Assembly (NCBI RefSeq): GCF_031583065.1
Contig: NZ_CP134053.1
Span: 1,302,001 to 1,366,000, forward strand
Length of the DNA: 64,000 nt
Reading direction: 5' to 3'
Source: Streptomyces sp. CGMCC 4.7035
GTDB lineage: Bacteria > Actinomycetota > Actinomycetes > Streptomycetales > Streptomycetaceae
Shown: positions 18,885-27,315 of the stretch, piece after piece
Numbering within the stretch: the first letter of the stretch is position 1
Layout of the letters: every line of letters starts with the position of its first letter
The notes under the pieces: generated by a model
The model's database searches: none
Seen by the model: only the letters and a program-made list of their open reading frames with translations
Told to the model about the DNA's origin: nothing
Program-made: the position numbers and the translations under genes

Positions 18885-18920
18885 GCCGTCGAGGCGGCCG
18901 GGTACGCTGGCCTCGACGGC
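18885..18920 (+). terminator. Probable terminator after the sensor phosphatase
   Basis: Perfect 11-bp inverted repeat GCCGTCGAGGC / GCCTCGACGGC with a 14-nt loop, 62 bp after the stop. The rest of the 18823-19152 gap shows no gene and presumably carries the promoter of the next gene. Confidence 0.7.
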
Positions 18921-19152
18921 CGTTTCGTCGACGCAGTGGACCCGGGAGACCGGGAGACACGGCGGAGGGCCCGCCACGCCGGACCGCGTGGTGCTGCCGG
19001 CGGCCGGTCGGAGCGCGTGTGCGCAGGCCGGCGGACCGCGGCTCTCGGCCCTGGCAGCTTCCGGAACTCCATGACCGCGCCGCGTCACCCATCGCGCGGC
19101 GACAACAGCGGCTCGCGCCGCGACCCTTGTTCCATATCCCTCTGGAGCCGTC

Positions 19153-20292
19153 GTGACCGCACCTCGTGCCCGAGCAGCGGCCGCCCTCGGCTGCTTCGCC
19201 CTCGTGGCACTGGGCATGAGTGCCTGCGAGCACACACCGCCCGCCAGGCTGGAGAAGCCGTCGCTGGCCACCTCCGCCGCGAGCGTGGGCGGCATGCGCG
19301 CGCTGATCGCCGCGGCGAAACAGGAGGGCACGCTCAGGGCGATCGGCCTTCCGCGGGACTGGGCCAACTACGGCGGCCTGATCGACGGCTTCGAGAAGAA
19401 GTACGGGATCAAGGTCACGGTCGACAATCCGCAGGCCCACAGCGAGGACGAGATCGACGCCGTGCGCAGGAGCGGGAGGGGGCCGAAGGCCCCCGACGTG
19501 ATCGACGTGGGCGACACCTTCGCGCGGGCGGCGGCGGGGCAGCACCTGCTCGCGCCGTACAAGGTCGCCGCCTACGATTCGATCCCCCGCAGCCAGAAGG
19601 ACCCGCACGCCCGCTGGTACAACAACTACGGCGGCTACATCTCCATCGGCTGCGACGCGAACCGTGTCAAACCCTGTCCCCAGACCTTCGCCGACCTCCT
19701 CAAGCCCGGCTACAAGGGCGAGGTCGCGCTCGACGGCGACCCGAGGCATTCGAACACCGCCTTCGCCGGCGTCTACGCGGCCGCGCTGGCGAACAAGGGT
19801 TCGTTCAACCACATCCGGCCCGGTCTCGACTTCTTCGCCGAGCTCAAGAAGAGAGGCAACTTCAACCCCCTGGAGTCCAGCTCGGCAGCGGTCCGGGACG
19901 GCCGGACGCCCATCAGCATCAACTGGGACTACGTCAACCTCGGCTACGCCGACCAGCTCCGCGACAAGGGCGTGAAATGGCAGGTCGCGATCCCCTTCGA
20001 CGGAAGCTTCGCCCAGTACTACGCGCAGGCGATCAACAAGAACGCCCCGCACCCGGCGGCCGCACGCCTCTGGCAGGAGTACCTCTTCAGCCCGGAGGGC
20101 CAGAACCTCCGGCTCGTCGGTTATGCCCGCCCGGTGCTCATGGACGCCATGAAGCAGGACGGCACCCTCGACGAGGCCGCCGCCGCACGGCTGCCGACGG
20201 TCGAGGGAACACCGCAGTTCCCGACCGACGCGCAGCTGGAGAAGGCGCGGAAAACGGTCGAGCGGGACTGGACCAAGGCCGTCTCCGGCTGA
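19153..20292 (+). CDS. Orphan ABC-transporter substrate-binding lipoprotein (spermidine/iron type)
   Basis: 379 aa, GTG start with GGAG upstream. Lipobox LGMSAC places the lipidated cysteine at residue 25. The mature part is a type II periplasmic-binding fold of the PotD/iron-binding group (LRAIGLPRDWANYGGLIDGFEKKYGIKVTV; SINWDYVNLGYADQL). The nearby genes encode no permease or ATPase, so it must use a transporter encoded elsewhere or act as a sensor. Polyamine, iron or phosphonate uptake are all possible. Confidence 0.8.
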   Translation: MTAPRARAAAALGCFALVALGMSACEHTPPARLEKPSLATSAASVGGMRALIAAAKQEGTLRAIGLPRDWANYGGLIDGFEKKYGIKVTVDNPQAHSEDEIDAVRRSGRGPKAPDVIDVGDTFARAAAGQHLLAPYKVAAYDSIPRSQKDPHARWYNNYGGYISIGCDANRVKPCPQTFADLLKPGYKGEVALDGDPRHSNTAFAGVYAAALANKGSFNHIRPGLDFFAELKKRGNFNPLESSSAAVRDGRTPISINWDYVNLGYADQLRDKGVKWQVAIPFDGSFAQYYAQAINKNAPHPAAARLWQEYLFSPEGQNLRLVGYARPVLMDAMKQDGTLDEAAAARLPTVEGTPQFPTDAQLEKARKTVERDWTKAVSG

Positions 20293-20337
20293 CGGCCGGT
20301 TCGGGTCAGGGACGTTCGGCCCTGTCCTCCGCGTCCG

Positions 20338-20571
20338 TCAGGCGCACCATGTCCATTGACGCCCTCTCCAGCCCGAGGGCTGGAGATTCCGGTCCGTACC
20401 GCTTCGCGGTACCACCTTGGGTTCCTGCTTCACGGGTCCGTGCCGGTCTGTGAGGACCGGTCTTACCAGACCTCCACAGGCCTGACTTCCCGCCCGTCCG
20501 GCGGTAGGCCCGACAACCGCGTTGTCGGGCAAAGCGATGATGCCATGGTTCTGCGGCCCTCCGGGCCGCAA
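20338..20571 (-). pseudogene. C-terminal remnant of a TnpB (IS200/IS605-type) gene
   Basis: The minus-strand frame contains ACGGLVRPVLTDRHGPVKQEP and DRNLQPSGWRG, the typical degenerate tail of Streptomyces TnpB proteins (ACG-x-VRP ... VKQEP ... PSG-x-GG). The zinc-finger and RuvC parts that should precede it are absent; upstream DNA (20572-20720) has no TnpB similarity. The element end is recognisable in the GTCAA at 20360-20356. Only the 3' end of the element has survived. Confidence 0.65.
20356..20570 (-). ncRNA. Omega-RNA-like structured RNA of the TnpB remnant
   Basis: The minus strand folds into a string of stems usual for TnpB guide RNAs: TGCGGCCC/GGGCCGCA (20552-20570), GCCCGACAAC/GTTGTCGGGC (20508-20530), CCGGTC/GACCGG (20443-20460) with a competing GGTCT/AGACC pairing that could form a pseudoknot, GTACCGC/GCGGTAC (20396-20412), and CTCCAGCCC/GGGCTGGAG (20366-20385) just before the element end. 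A guide would begin at 20355 and read TGGACATGGTGCGCC. Expression is not shown; no TnpB lies in the window to use it. Confidence 0.5.
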
Positions 20572-20675
20572 GGGCGAGGATGCCCTACACCTCTACCCTG
20601 AAGGGTGGAGCACTGGGCAAGCGTTCGGTAGCAGGTATCGCGGCCAGGAGCAGACTTCACGGCGCGGTCCGCAGG

Positions 20676-20711
20676 GGCGCCCGCGTTCAGGAAGGCGCCC
20701 GCGTTCAGGAA
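20676..20711 (+). repeat. 18-bp perfect tandem duplication ahead of the 20721 gene
   Basis: GGCGCCCGCGTTCAGGAA occurs twice head to tail and ends 9 bp before the start codon. The second copy supplies part of the ribosome binding site (AGGAAGGAAGG). Confidence 0.85.
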
Positions 20712-20720
20712 GGAAGGCTG

Positions 20721-21008
20721 ATGACCATGGCCTGGGCATCATGGACGACGACGGGGGTGTTCGCCGGGCGCGGGGGTGCCCGCACCGACGAGGGCATGAT
20801 CGTGACCGGCGACTTGACCGTGCACACCACCTGGGACGGCCGTGAGGCCGATGTGGCGGTCCAGTACAGCGGCACGTCCCACTGGTTCACCCTCGCCGGA
20901 AGTCCGGTGCCCTGCCCTTCCGAGCAGGAGAGCCGGCATCTGCACCAGGAGGTGGTGGAGGCCGTGAAGGCCGGTGGCGGCGCCACCGTTCCGCACCACG
21001 ACGTGTGA
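20721..21008 (+). CDS. Conserved-looking hypothetical protein, 95 aa
   Basis: Starts at ATG 20721 with GGAAGGAAGG 3-12 nt upstream. The sequence (GDLTVHTTWDGREADVAVQYSGTSHWF...) suggests a small beta-rich domain followed by a helix (QESRHLHQEVVEAVKAG). No known domain is recognised. It is convergent with the Rv2629-like gene and sits at the edge of the stress/RNA-repair set. An 18-bp tandem duplication overlaps its leader. Confidence 0.65.
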   Translation: MTMAWASWTTTGVFAGRGGARTDEGMIVTGDLTVHTTWDGREADVAVQYSGTSHWFTLAGSPVPCPSEQESRHLHQEVVEAVKAGGGATVPHHDV

Positions 21009-21038
21009 AGGCCGGGCGCGGGAGGCCGGGGCGGTGGC

Positions 21039-22142
21039 TCAGGTGCGGGATCCGGGGTCCGCGTAGCGCAGCAGGACGGCCACGCCCTCGTGTAGCCGCA
21101 ACTGCCCCTCGGGCACCAGGACCAGTTCGGCCTTCGTGCCGACCAGGGCGCGGGTCAGGGCCGCGTCGGCACGCTCGTCGCGGACCTCCTGTACGCCGTA
21201 GGAGCGCAGTTCCTGCTCGGTGAGGGCGAGTTGACCGGGCTCCGGGCCGACCCACAGGCGGAGCGGCGACTCGGGGTGGTTGTTGAGGAAGAGGGCCTTC
21301 ACCCGGCCGCGCTGAAGGGCCGATACGGTGGCGGAGAGCCCTTCGGCCGATACTTCGGCGCGTGCCCGCTGGGCGAGGAAGGCGCCCAGCAGGGCCCGGT
21401 CGTGCGCGGCCATGCGCCCACTGAAGAGATCTTCGAGCCGGTGCTCCAGCAGTGCCCGCCCCGGCTGGGACTCGCCGGCGCCCTCCACGGTGGTGACCTG
21501 CCCGCGCAAGGTGGAGGGAAGCCGGCGGACGAGGATGCCGCGGGCCCATTTGTCCCCCGCGACCACCACCTCCTCGGCGTGGACGCGCCGGGCATGACCG
21601 TCCAGCGCCCGGCCGATCTGTTCGGCGGCGCGCAGCCAGTCGGTCACGGGGATCACCTCGTCGAGGCGCTGGCCCGGGGTGACCTTGGTGACGGGCCAGG
21701 TGCCGGCCTCGGCCTCGATACGCACGGTGCCGGGGGCTTCCGTGGAGTGACGGCCGCTGTAGTGGACGTAAACCGCCAGGTACGGGATCCCGGGAGCGTG
21801 CTGGACGACGAGCGGCATGGTGTCCGGCAGCGTTCCGAAGTGCGCCGTGTCCTGTGGGGGCGGGAGGGGCAGTTCGTCCAGCAGCGCCAGCCGGCCGTGC
21901 GCGGTGAACACGGCCTGCCCGTGGGTGCCGGGGACGTCCGTGTCGCTGCCCACGATGCGCGCCAGCGCGGTGATGGAGGCCTGATCCGCTCCTTCGGACA
22001 TCAGCGCGTCCCGCAGATGGCGCCAGCGAAGTTCCACGGCGGCGTCGGGATCCTCGATGGGGCTGTCGCGGGACGTGTCCAGATAGACCGACGCGAAGGG
22101 GCCGGGCTGCTTGTACAGGGGTTCGAGGAAGGAAAGTCTCAT
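21039..22142 (-). CDS. Rv2629-like / baeRF (eRF1-like) family protein
   Basis: 367 aa. MRLSFLEPLYKQPGPFASVYLDTSRD is the usual start of this actinobacterial family, which is structurally related to the release factor eRF1/Vms1 group. Other conserved parts are VVVAGDKWARGILVRRLP and ALFLNNHPESPLRLWVGPEP. In Mycobacterium the Rv2629 gene belongs to the DosR dormancy regulon; a ribosome-associated stress role is inferred. ATG 22142 has GGGAGCGA upstream; the longer frame to 22484 runs through a tandem repeat and is rejected. Confidence 0.75.
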   Translation of the reverse strand: MRLSFLEPLYKQPGPFASVYLDTSRDSPIEDPDAAVELRWRHLRDALMSEGADQASITALARIVGSDTDVPGTHGQAVFTAHGRLALLDELPLPPPQDTAHFGTLPDTMPLVVQHAPGIPYLAVYVHYSGRHSTEAPGTVRIEAEAGTWPVTKVTPGQRLDEVIPVTDWLRAAEQIGRALDGHARRVHAEEVVVAGDKWARGILVRRLPSTLRGQVTTVEGAGESQPGRALLEHRLEDLFSGRMAAHDRALLGAFLAQRARAEVSAEGLSATVSALQRGRVKALFLNNHPESPLRLWVGPEPGQLALTEQELRSYGVQEVRDERADAALTRALVGTKAELVLVPEGQLRLHEGVAVLLRYADPGSRT

Positions 22143-22412
22143 GGTCGCTCCCGAGTGAATCGCTCCCGAGGGCGCTGACGCCGCCTCCGGGGCGGGTGGA
22201 ACGCGGTCCTGGACGCGTTCGGGCGGCGGGTCACGCCGCCGACCCGTCCAGCTCCAGGATGCGCCTGCCGGGCGGCCCCTGCCCGCCTGCGGCCCATGGC
22301 TCCCGGTGTCCATCAGTGGCCGATCGGCCCTTCTCGTGAGCCCTCCGCCGAGCCATCCTGAAGAAGCCGAGCCATCCTGAAAAGGGCACAGGATGTGGTG
22401 GGAGGGAGACCA
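22143..22412. other. Non-coding leader region upstream of the Rv2629-like gene
   Basis: No gene is visible. It contains a direct repeat CCGAGCCATCCTGAA (twice, within 22351-22382) and should carry the divergent promoters of the Rv2629-like and DUF1918 genes. No clear -10/-35 pair was found. Confidence 0.4.
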
Positions 22413-22462
22413 CCGGGGAACTCCGGGGAACTCCGGGGAATGCCGGCGAACGTCGGCGAACG
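22413..22462. repeat. Five 10-bp tandem repeats
   Basis: CCGGGGAACT, CCGGGGAACT, CCGGGGAATG, CCGGCGAACG, TCGGCGAACG: exact 10-bp spacing, drifting in sequence, between divergent stress-type genes and 60 bp ahead of the DUF1918 start. Confidence 0.8.
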
Positions 22463-22522
22463 TCCCCTGGGGGACGGCGGTCACGATGCCGCGCAGCGTC
22501 AGGGGCAGGTAAGGAGTGAGCC

Positions 22523-22753
22523 ATGATGCAGGCGCATGAAGGAGACGTGCTGCGGTTCACCGGCAGGACCGTGGGAACGCCGGAACACCATGCCACCGTC
22601 GTGGAAGTGCTCGGCCGGAACGGGGAACCGCCCTACCGGGTGCGCTACGACGACGGTCACGAAACGGAGATCTATCCCGGTCCCGGATGCGTGATCGAGA
22701 CCCGCACCGCACACGGTGCCCCGTCGGGGCACCCGAGGCGGGATCTGCGGTGA
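22523..22753 (+). CDS. DUF1918 protein
   Basis: 76 aa. The conserved DUF1918 core is complete: GDVLRFTGRTVGTPEHHATVVEVLG, PPYRVRYDDGHETEIYPGPGCVI. This is a small SH3-like beta barrel common in actinobacteria, of unknown function. AAGGAG lies 8-13 nt before ATG 22523; the second ATG (22526) is an equally good start. Separate from the following archease gene by about 420 bp. Confidence 0.85.
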   Translation: MMQAHEGDVLRFTGRTVGTPEHHATVVEVLGRNGEPPYRVRYDDGHETEIYPGPGCVIETRTAHGAPSGHPRRDLR

Positions 22754-23173
22754 CCACGCTCGCCGGCGCCGGAAAGCGGGCCGAGCGGGCCGCGTGCGGT
22801 GCGAGGCTGCCGTCGTACCGGGCGGCGCGAGGCGCGGCCGCTGTGGCCGCGGCAGCCGCCGCGGGCCCGGCGAGCGGCAGGGACCGGGGGAGCGGGAGAG
22901 CCGGGGAAGGCTGGCTGCGGCTGCCCAAGTCCGGATGGAGGCGCGTCGACACGATACGGGTGCGCCGCCTGTTCGGCTGATGCCGCCTGTTCGTTGCCGT
23001 CCGTTCGGCCGTACGGCAACGGCGTGCGGCAGCGGCTGATACGACAGCGTCGTGCGGCGGCGACGGCCCGCCGTCCTCGCCGCACCACTGTCGGACGCTC
23101 CGGGCCGCCCCCACATCCAGGTCCCGCACGCACCGGAGAACATCATCGGCGGGTATCCCTGGGAAGGCGTGTG
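22754..23173. other. Gap with no supported gene
   Basis: Several GC-driven open frames exist on both strands, but none has a ribosome site, a recognisable domain or a natural composition. The promoter of the archease gene is presumably here. Confidence 0.4.
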
Positions 23174-23608
23174 ATGCGGCGGGAAGGTGCCGCGCGGCGC
23201 GGTGGTCACCGCAGTGTTCCGCATACCGCGGACCTGCGGGTGGAGGCATGGGCCGCGACCCGGGAGGAATGCCTGGCGCAGGCCGTGCGGGGGGTCTGCG
23301 AGTCGTTCCTGGACCTGACGGGGGCAGTCGGTGTCCGCACGCGGGACGTGGTGGTCCGGGCCGACACGGACGCGGACCTGTTGGTGGCCCTGCTGGAGGA
23401 GGTCGTGTACTGGCTCGACACCGAGGGCGAGGTCCCGGTCGACGTGGAACTGGTCCCGTTCGCCGGCGGCCTGCGCGCCGCCCTGGGCGTGGCCGACGCC
23501 GACTCGCTCCCGGTGACGGGCGCCGTCCCGAAGGCGGTCACCCTGCACGAGCTGGACTTCACCCAGGGGGCACAGGGCTGGACGTGTTCGGTGACGCTCG
23601 ACGTCTGA
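23174..23608 (+). CDS. Archease, RtcB-activating protein
   Basis: 144 aa. HTADLRVEAWAATREECLAQAVRGV is the archease N-terminal signature with the metal-binding aspartate. LLVALLEEVVYWLDTEGEVPVD, AVTLHELDF and the C-terminal VTLDV complete the fold. Archease speeds guanylation and turnover of the RNA ligase RtcB, encoded 0.9 kb downstream in the same direction. A preceding GTG (23171) is also in frame. GGGAAGG lies upstream at a short distance. Confidence 0.85.
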   Translation: MRREGAARRGGHRSVPHTADLRVEAWAATREECLAQAVRGVCESFLDLTGAVGVRTRDVVVRADTDADLLVALLEEVVYWLDTEGEVPVDVELVPFAGGLRAALGVADADSLPVTGAVPKAVTLHELDFTQGAQGWTCSVTLDV

Positions 23609-24002
23609 GCGGCGGCCGAGTCCGTACAAGGTGCCTGCTGTGAAGGGGACGTGACGGCGAGTCGGCGGCGTCCGGCGTGCTGCCGCCGCGCCGTGGGGCG
23701 TCGGCGCACTGGCGGCGGACCCGGACGGCCATCGGCACCGCTGCGGCGCGGCTGCCGACCGGTTCCCCGCGCAATACCATGGACGCCATAGGGCAGAGAC
23801 GAAGAGAAGCCACCGCGTGCGACGTCCTCTGCGCGTGCGGCACATGCCGCGGGATGCCACGGCAGACGCCGTCCGCACTCCTGCCGATTTCTGAATCCCT
23901 TGATCGTTCGCGCCACCGAAACGCCGCCGAAAACCGCCCGTGCCAGGGCGCGGCATTCCGTGAAGCACAGGGACGACACGGGCAGACCGGAAGGGAAAAC
24001 GC
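23609..24002. other. Gap between archease and DUF2267 genes
   Basis: No supported gene. GGAAGGGAAAACGC immediately before 24003 is the ribosome site of the next gene. No confident promoter hexamers were found. Confidence 0.4.
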
Positions 24003-24434
24003 ATGTCAGCCACACACCCACCCGACTTCGAGCACTCCATCCACACGGCGAACATCTGGCTGAAATCGGTGTCCGAGAGTCTGGGAACCAAGGACCGCCA
24101 CCTCGCCCACCGGGTCATGCGGACCTGGTTGCACACGCTCCGGGACCGGCTCACCGTCGATGTGGCCGCCCACTTCGCCGCACAACTCCCCGATCTGATG
24201 CGCGGCGCCTACTACGACGGCTGGGACCCCAGCCACGTACCGATCAAGTACGACCGCCAGGGCTATGTGAACCGCTTCTCCCAGGAAGCCAAGGTCAGTA
24301 CCGAGGAGGTCCCCCGGATGGCCGCCGCGGTCACCGCGGCCGTACGCGACCACGTCTCGCCCGGGCAACTGGAGAGCGCGCTGCAACAGGTCCCGAACGA
24401 CATCCGCGGACTTCTCCTCGAGCCGGCCTCCTGA
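24003..24434 (+). CDS. DUF2267 protein
   Basis: 143 aa, all-helical. The DUF2267 pattern is clear: [61 protein letters not shown], then [23 protein letters not shown]. These proteins are widespread in stress-related islands; biochemical role unknown. It lies between archease and RtcB. Its strong SD (GGAAGG) suggests independent translation. Confidence 0.85.
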   Translation: MSATHPPDFEHSIHTANIWLKSVSESLGTKDRHLAHRVMRTWLHTLRDRLTVDVAAHFAAQLPDLMRGAYYDGWDPSHVPIKYDRQGYVNRFSQEAKVSTEEVPRMAAAVTAAVRDHVSPGQLESALQQVPNDIRGLLLEPAS

Positions 24435-24511
24435 CCGGCGTCACAGGCGGCGCGCGGGCAGCCGACGGCTCCCGGGCCGGGACGGTGGTCGACCGACGGG
24501 CGGCGACGGGT

Positions 24512-25936
24512 ATGGACATCACACTGGTGCCGGAAAGTCCGTTCCGGTTCCGCCTGGACCGGTGCGACCCGATGCGGGTGCCCGGAGTGGTCTTCGCGAC
24601 GCGGGACCTGCTGCCCGAGGCGGTCGGGGACAAGGCGCTGGAGCAGGTGGCGAACGTGGCGACGCTGCCGGGCATCGTGCGCGCCTCGTTCGCCATGCCC
24701 GATGTGCACTGGGGATACGGATTCCCGATCGGAGGGGTCGCCGCCACGGACATCGACGCCGGCGGAGTGGTCTCGCCCGGCGGCGTCGGATTCGACATCT
24801 CCTGCGGCGTCCGGCTGCTGGCCGCCGACATCGACCGTGAGCCACTGGCCCCGAGGATGCGCAGGCTGATGGACATCCTCGGCGACACCATCCCGCGCGG
24901 TACGGGGCGTGGCGGGCTGTGGAAGATCTCCGGCAGGGCACAGATGGAGAAGCTGCTGGTCGCCGGTGCCGGGTACGCGGTCGAGTGCGATCACGGTGTG
25001 CCCCGTGACCTGGATCGCTGCGAGGACCGCGGAGCACTGGCGGAGGCCGATCCGTCGCAGGTCGGGCAGCGGGCCGTGGACCGGGGACTCCAGCAGGTGG
25101 GCAGCCTGGGCTCGGGCAACCACTTCCTGGAGGTGCAGGTCGTGGACCAGGTGTACGACGCCGGCGTCGCGGCCGCCTTCGGCCTGCACCCCGGTCAGGT
25201 GTGCGTCATGATCCACTGCGGTTCGCGCGGCCTGGGCCACCAGGTCTGCACCGACCACGTCCGCGTCATGGACCAGTCCCTGCGCTCCTTCGGCATCCAC
25301 ATCCCGGACCGTCAGCTGGCCTGCGCGCCCGTCGTCTCCACACCGGGCCGGGCCTACCTCGGGGCGATGGCGGCCGCCGCCAACTACGGCCGCGCCAACC
25401 GGCAACTGCTCACCCAGGCCGTGCGCCATGCCTTCACCACCGCCGCCGGGGTGGGAGTCGACCTGGTCTACGACGTCTCCCACAACACCGCCAAGATCGA
25501 GACCCACGATGTGGACGGTGTGTCGCGCAGGCTGTGCGTCCACCGCAAGGGCGCCACGCTGGCGCTCCCGCCCGGCCACCCGGACCTCCCGGCGGACCTC
25601 GCCGACCACGGGCACCCCGTGCTCGTGCCCGGCACGATGGGCACGGCCTCGTACGTGATGGTCGGCACCGTCGGCAATGACGCGTTCTCGTCCGCCGCCC
25701 ATGGCGCGGGGCGCGTATGGAGCCGTCACCAGGCGCTGCGCCACGTCCGTGGCGAGGCTCTGCGCGGCGAGCTGGAGTCGCGGGGCATCGCCGTCCGGCC
25801 GTCCTCCTGGCGTGGGCTCGCCGAAGAGGCCCCCGAGGCGTACAAGGACGTCGACGCGGTCGCCCGCGCCACCGAGGGCGCGGGGCTCGCCCGACTGGTC
25901 GTCCGCCTGGTGCCGCTCGGGGTGGTCAAGGGCTAG
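24512..25936 (+). CDS. rtcB: RNA-splicing ligase RtcB
   Basis: 474 aa. Joins RNA 3'-phosphate (or 2',3'-cyclic phosphate) to 5'-OH ends with GTP and Mn2+. Catalytic parts: [12 protein letters not shown] (metal cysteine C98), [30 protein letters not shown], the guanylated histidine in SAAHGAGR (H397) and the late YKDVDAV lysine. The usual KGATRA motif reads KGATLA here. ATG 24512 ([13 protein letters not shown]) has only a weak ribosome site but fits the family start. Its TAG stop lies in a dispersed CTAG repeat. Together with archease it forms an RNA-repair pair. Confidence 0.92.
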   Translation: MDITLVPESPFRFRLDRCDPMRVPGVVFATRDLLPEAVGDKALEQVANVATLPGIVRASFAMPDVHWGYGFPIGGVAATDIDAGGVVSPGGVGFDISCGVRLLAADIDREPLAPRMRRLMDILGDTIPRGTGRGGLWKISGRAQMEKLLVAGAGYAVECDHGVPRDLDRCEDRGALAEADPSQVGQRAVDRGLQQVGSLGSGNHFLEVQVVDQVYDAGVAAAFGLHPGQVCVMIHCGSRGLGHQVCTDHVRVMDQSLRSFGIHIPDRQLACAPVVSTPGRAYLGAMAAAANYGRANRQLLTQAVRHAFTTAAGVGVDLVYDVSHNTAKIETHDVDGVSRRLCVHRKGATLALPPGHPDLPADLADHGHPVLVPGTMGTASYVMVGTVGNDAFSSAAHGAGRVWSRHQALRHVRGEALRGELESRGIAVRPSSWRGLAEEAPEAYKDVDAVARATEGAGLARLVVRLVPLGVVKG

Positions 25937-25994
25937 GTCCTGTCGTCAAACTCCCGTCGTCCGCCCGGAGGGCACGCACCGGACGCCGCTCCTT
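25933..25994 (+). repeat. CTAG dispersed repeat, copy A (at the rtcB stop)
   Basis: Begins with CTAG, whose TAG is the rtcB stop. The first 37 bp (to 25969) are identical to copy B. Then 14 extra bases precede the shared CGCCGCTCCTT (25984-25994). Confidence 0.85.
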
Positions 25995-26053
25995 CCTCCA
26001 CGGAGATCCATCAGAAGCCCCCTGGCCCGGGCCCTCCGGGTCGGCCTGAGCCC

Positions 26054-27160
26054 TCAGCCGTCGGCCAGCCCCGTCTTCAGACCCGCCCCGCACAAGGGCA
26101 CCACGGCACCGCGCGCGCCCAGTACCCCCTCCCGTACCGCCGCCCAGCACACCACCCCCGTCGACTCGACGTACAGGCCCTGGGACGCCAGGTCCAGCTG
26201 GGCGTGGCGGATCTGATCCTCGGTCACCGTCAGGAACCTGCCGCCCGAATCGCGTACCGCCCGCAGGATCTGGCGGGCCCGTGGCGGGCGGGGGATCGCG
26301 ATGCCCTCGGCCACCGTCGGAGCCGTGGGGGTGACGCCCACCAGGTCGTCCGCGCCCTCCTGCCACGCGTGCGCCAGCGGCGCGACCGCCGCCGTCTGGA
26401 CCGCGTACAGCGCCGGGCGGCGGTCGATCAGACCCGCCGCGAAGAGTTCGGCGACGGCGAGGGCCGCGCCCAGCAGCAGCGTGCCGTTGCCGACCGGCAG
26501 GACGAGCACCTCGGGGAGCCGCCCGCCGAGGTCCTCCCACAGTTCGTGGACGTAGGTCTTCGTCCCGTGCAGGAAGTACGGGTTGAAGACGTGCGACGCG
26601 TAGAACACCTCCGGTTCGTCCGCCGCCTCGCGCGCCGCCCGCGCCGTCGCCTCGCGGTCGCCCTCGACCACGTGCACCCGCGCCCCGTGCGCCCCGATCT
26701 GCTCCAGCTTCTTGGGTGAGGTGCCCTCGGGGACGTACACCGTGCAGGGCAGCGCGGCCCGGGCGCAGTAGGCGGCGATCGCCGTGCCCGCGTTGCCGCT
26801 GCTGTCGGAGAGCACCTGCCGTGGCCGCAGCCGCAGCGCGAGCTCGGCCAGCAGCACCGCGCCCCGGTCCTTGAAGGACAGTGTCGGCATCAGGAAGTCG
26901 AGCTTGGCCGAGACGCCGTCCGTCAGCGCCACGAGCGGTGTACGGCCCTCACCGAGGCTGACCGAGGGCGTGGCGAGCGGCAGTGTCTCGGCGTACCGCC
27001 ACAGTGAATTAACCCGTCCGCCAAGGGACTTGAGCGGTGCTGGGGTGGGCGCGAAGTCCAGGTCCAGCGGGCCGCGGCAGACGGGGCAGCACCAGGCGAG
27101 CGACTCCGAGGCCACGCGCGTGCCGTCCACCGGGCAGAAACAGTCCGGCAAAGGTGTCAT
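26054..27160 (-). CDS. Threonine-synthase-like PLP enzyme
   Basis: 368 aa, fold type II PLP family. A four-cysteine ribbon (CFCPVDGT ... WCCPVC) precedes the catalytic domain. The PLP lysine lies in TLSFKDRGA and the phosphate/cofactor loop in SDSSGNAGTAIAAYCARA; the glycine-rich VLPVGNGTLLLG motif follows. This is closest to threonine synthase, but short forms with this ribbon are often annotated only as PLP-dependent lyases, so substrate is uncertain. No Shine-Dalgarno site precedes the ATG, so the message may be leaderless. Divergent from the subtilisin gene. Confidence 0.8.
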   Translation of the reverse strand: MTPLPDCFCPVDGTRVASESLAWCCPVCRGPLDLDFAPTPAPLKSLGGRVNSLWRYAETLPLATPSVSLGEGRTPLVALTDGVSAKLDFLMPTLSFKDRGAVLLAELALRLRPRQVLSDSSGNAGTAIAAYCARAALPCTVYVPEGTSPKKLEQIGAHGARVHVVEGDREATARAAREAADEPEVFYASHVFNPYFLHGTKTYVHELWEDLGGRLPEVLVLPVGNGTLLLGAALAVAELFAAGLIDRRPALYAVQTAAVAPLAHAWQEGADDLVGVTPTAPTVAEGIAIPRPPRARQILRAVRDSGGRFLTVTEDQIRHAQLDLASQGLYVESTGVVCWAAVREGVLGARGAVVPLCGAGLKTGLADG

Positions 27161-27315
27161 GTGAGTAGGGTAGTTGTCCGGTTAGTGACTATATGTCATG
27201 ATTCCGGCGTGGCACCGGTGTTATCTCCGCGTGCCTCGCGCCGCGTGTATGGCCGGCCTCTCGCGCACCCGCCACCGGAGCCCCCCGGCGCACCACCGAC
27301 GAGGAGGACACTCCG

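Noticed and set aside
22413..22462. Possible CRISPR array
   Set aside because: The units are contiguous 10-bp repeats with no spacers and there are no cas genes.
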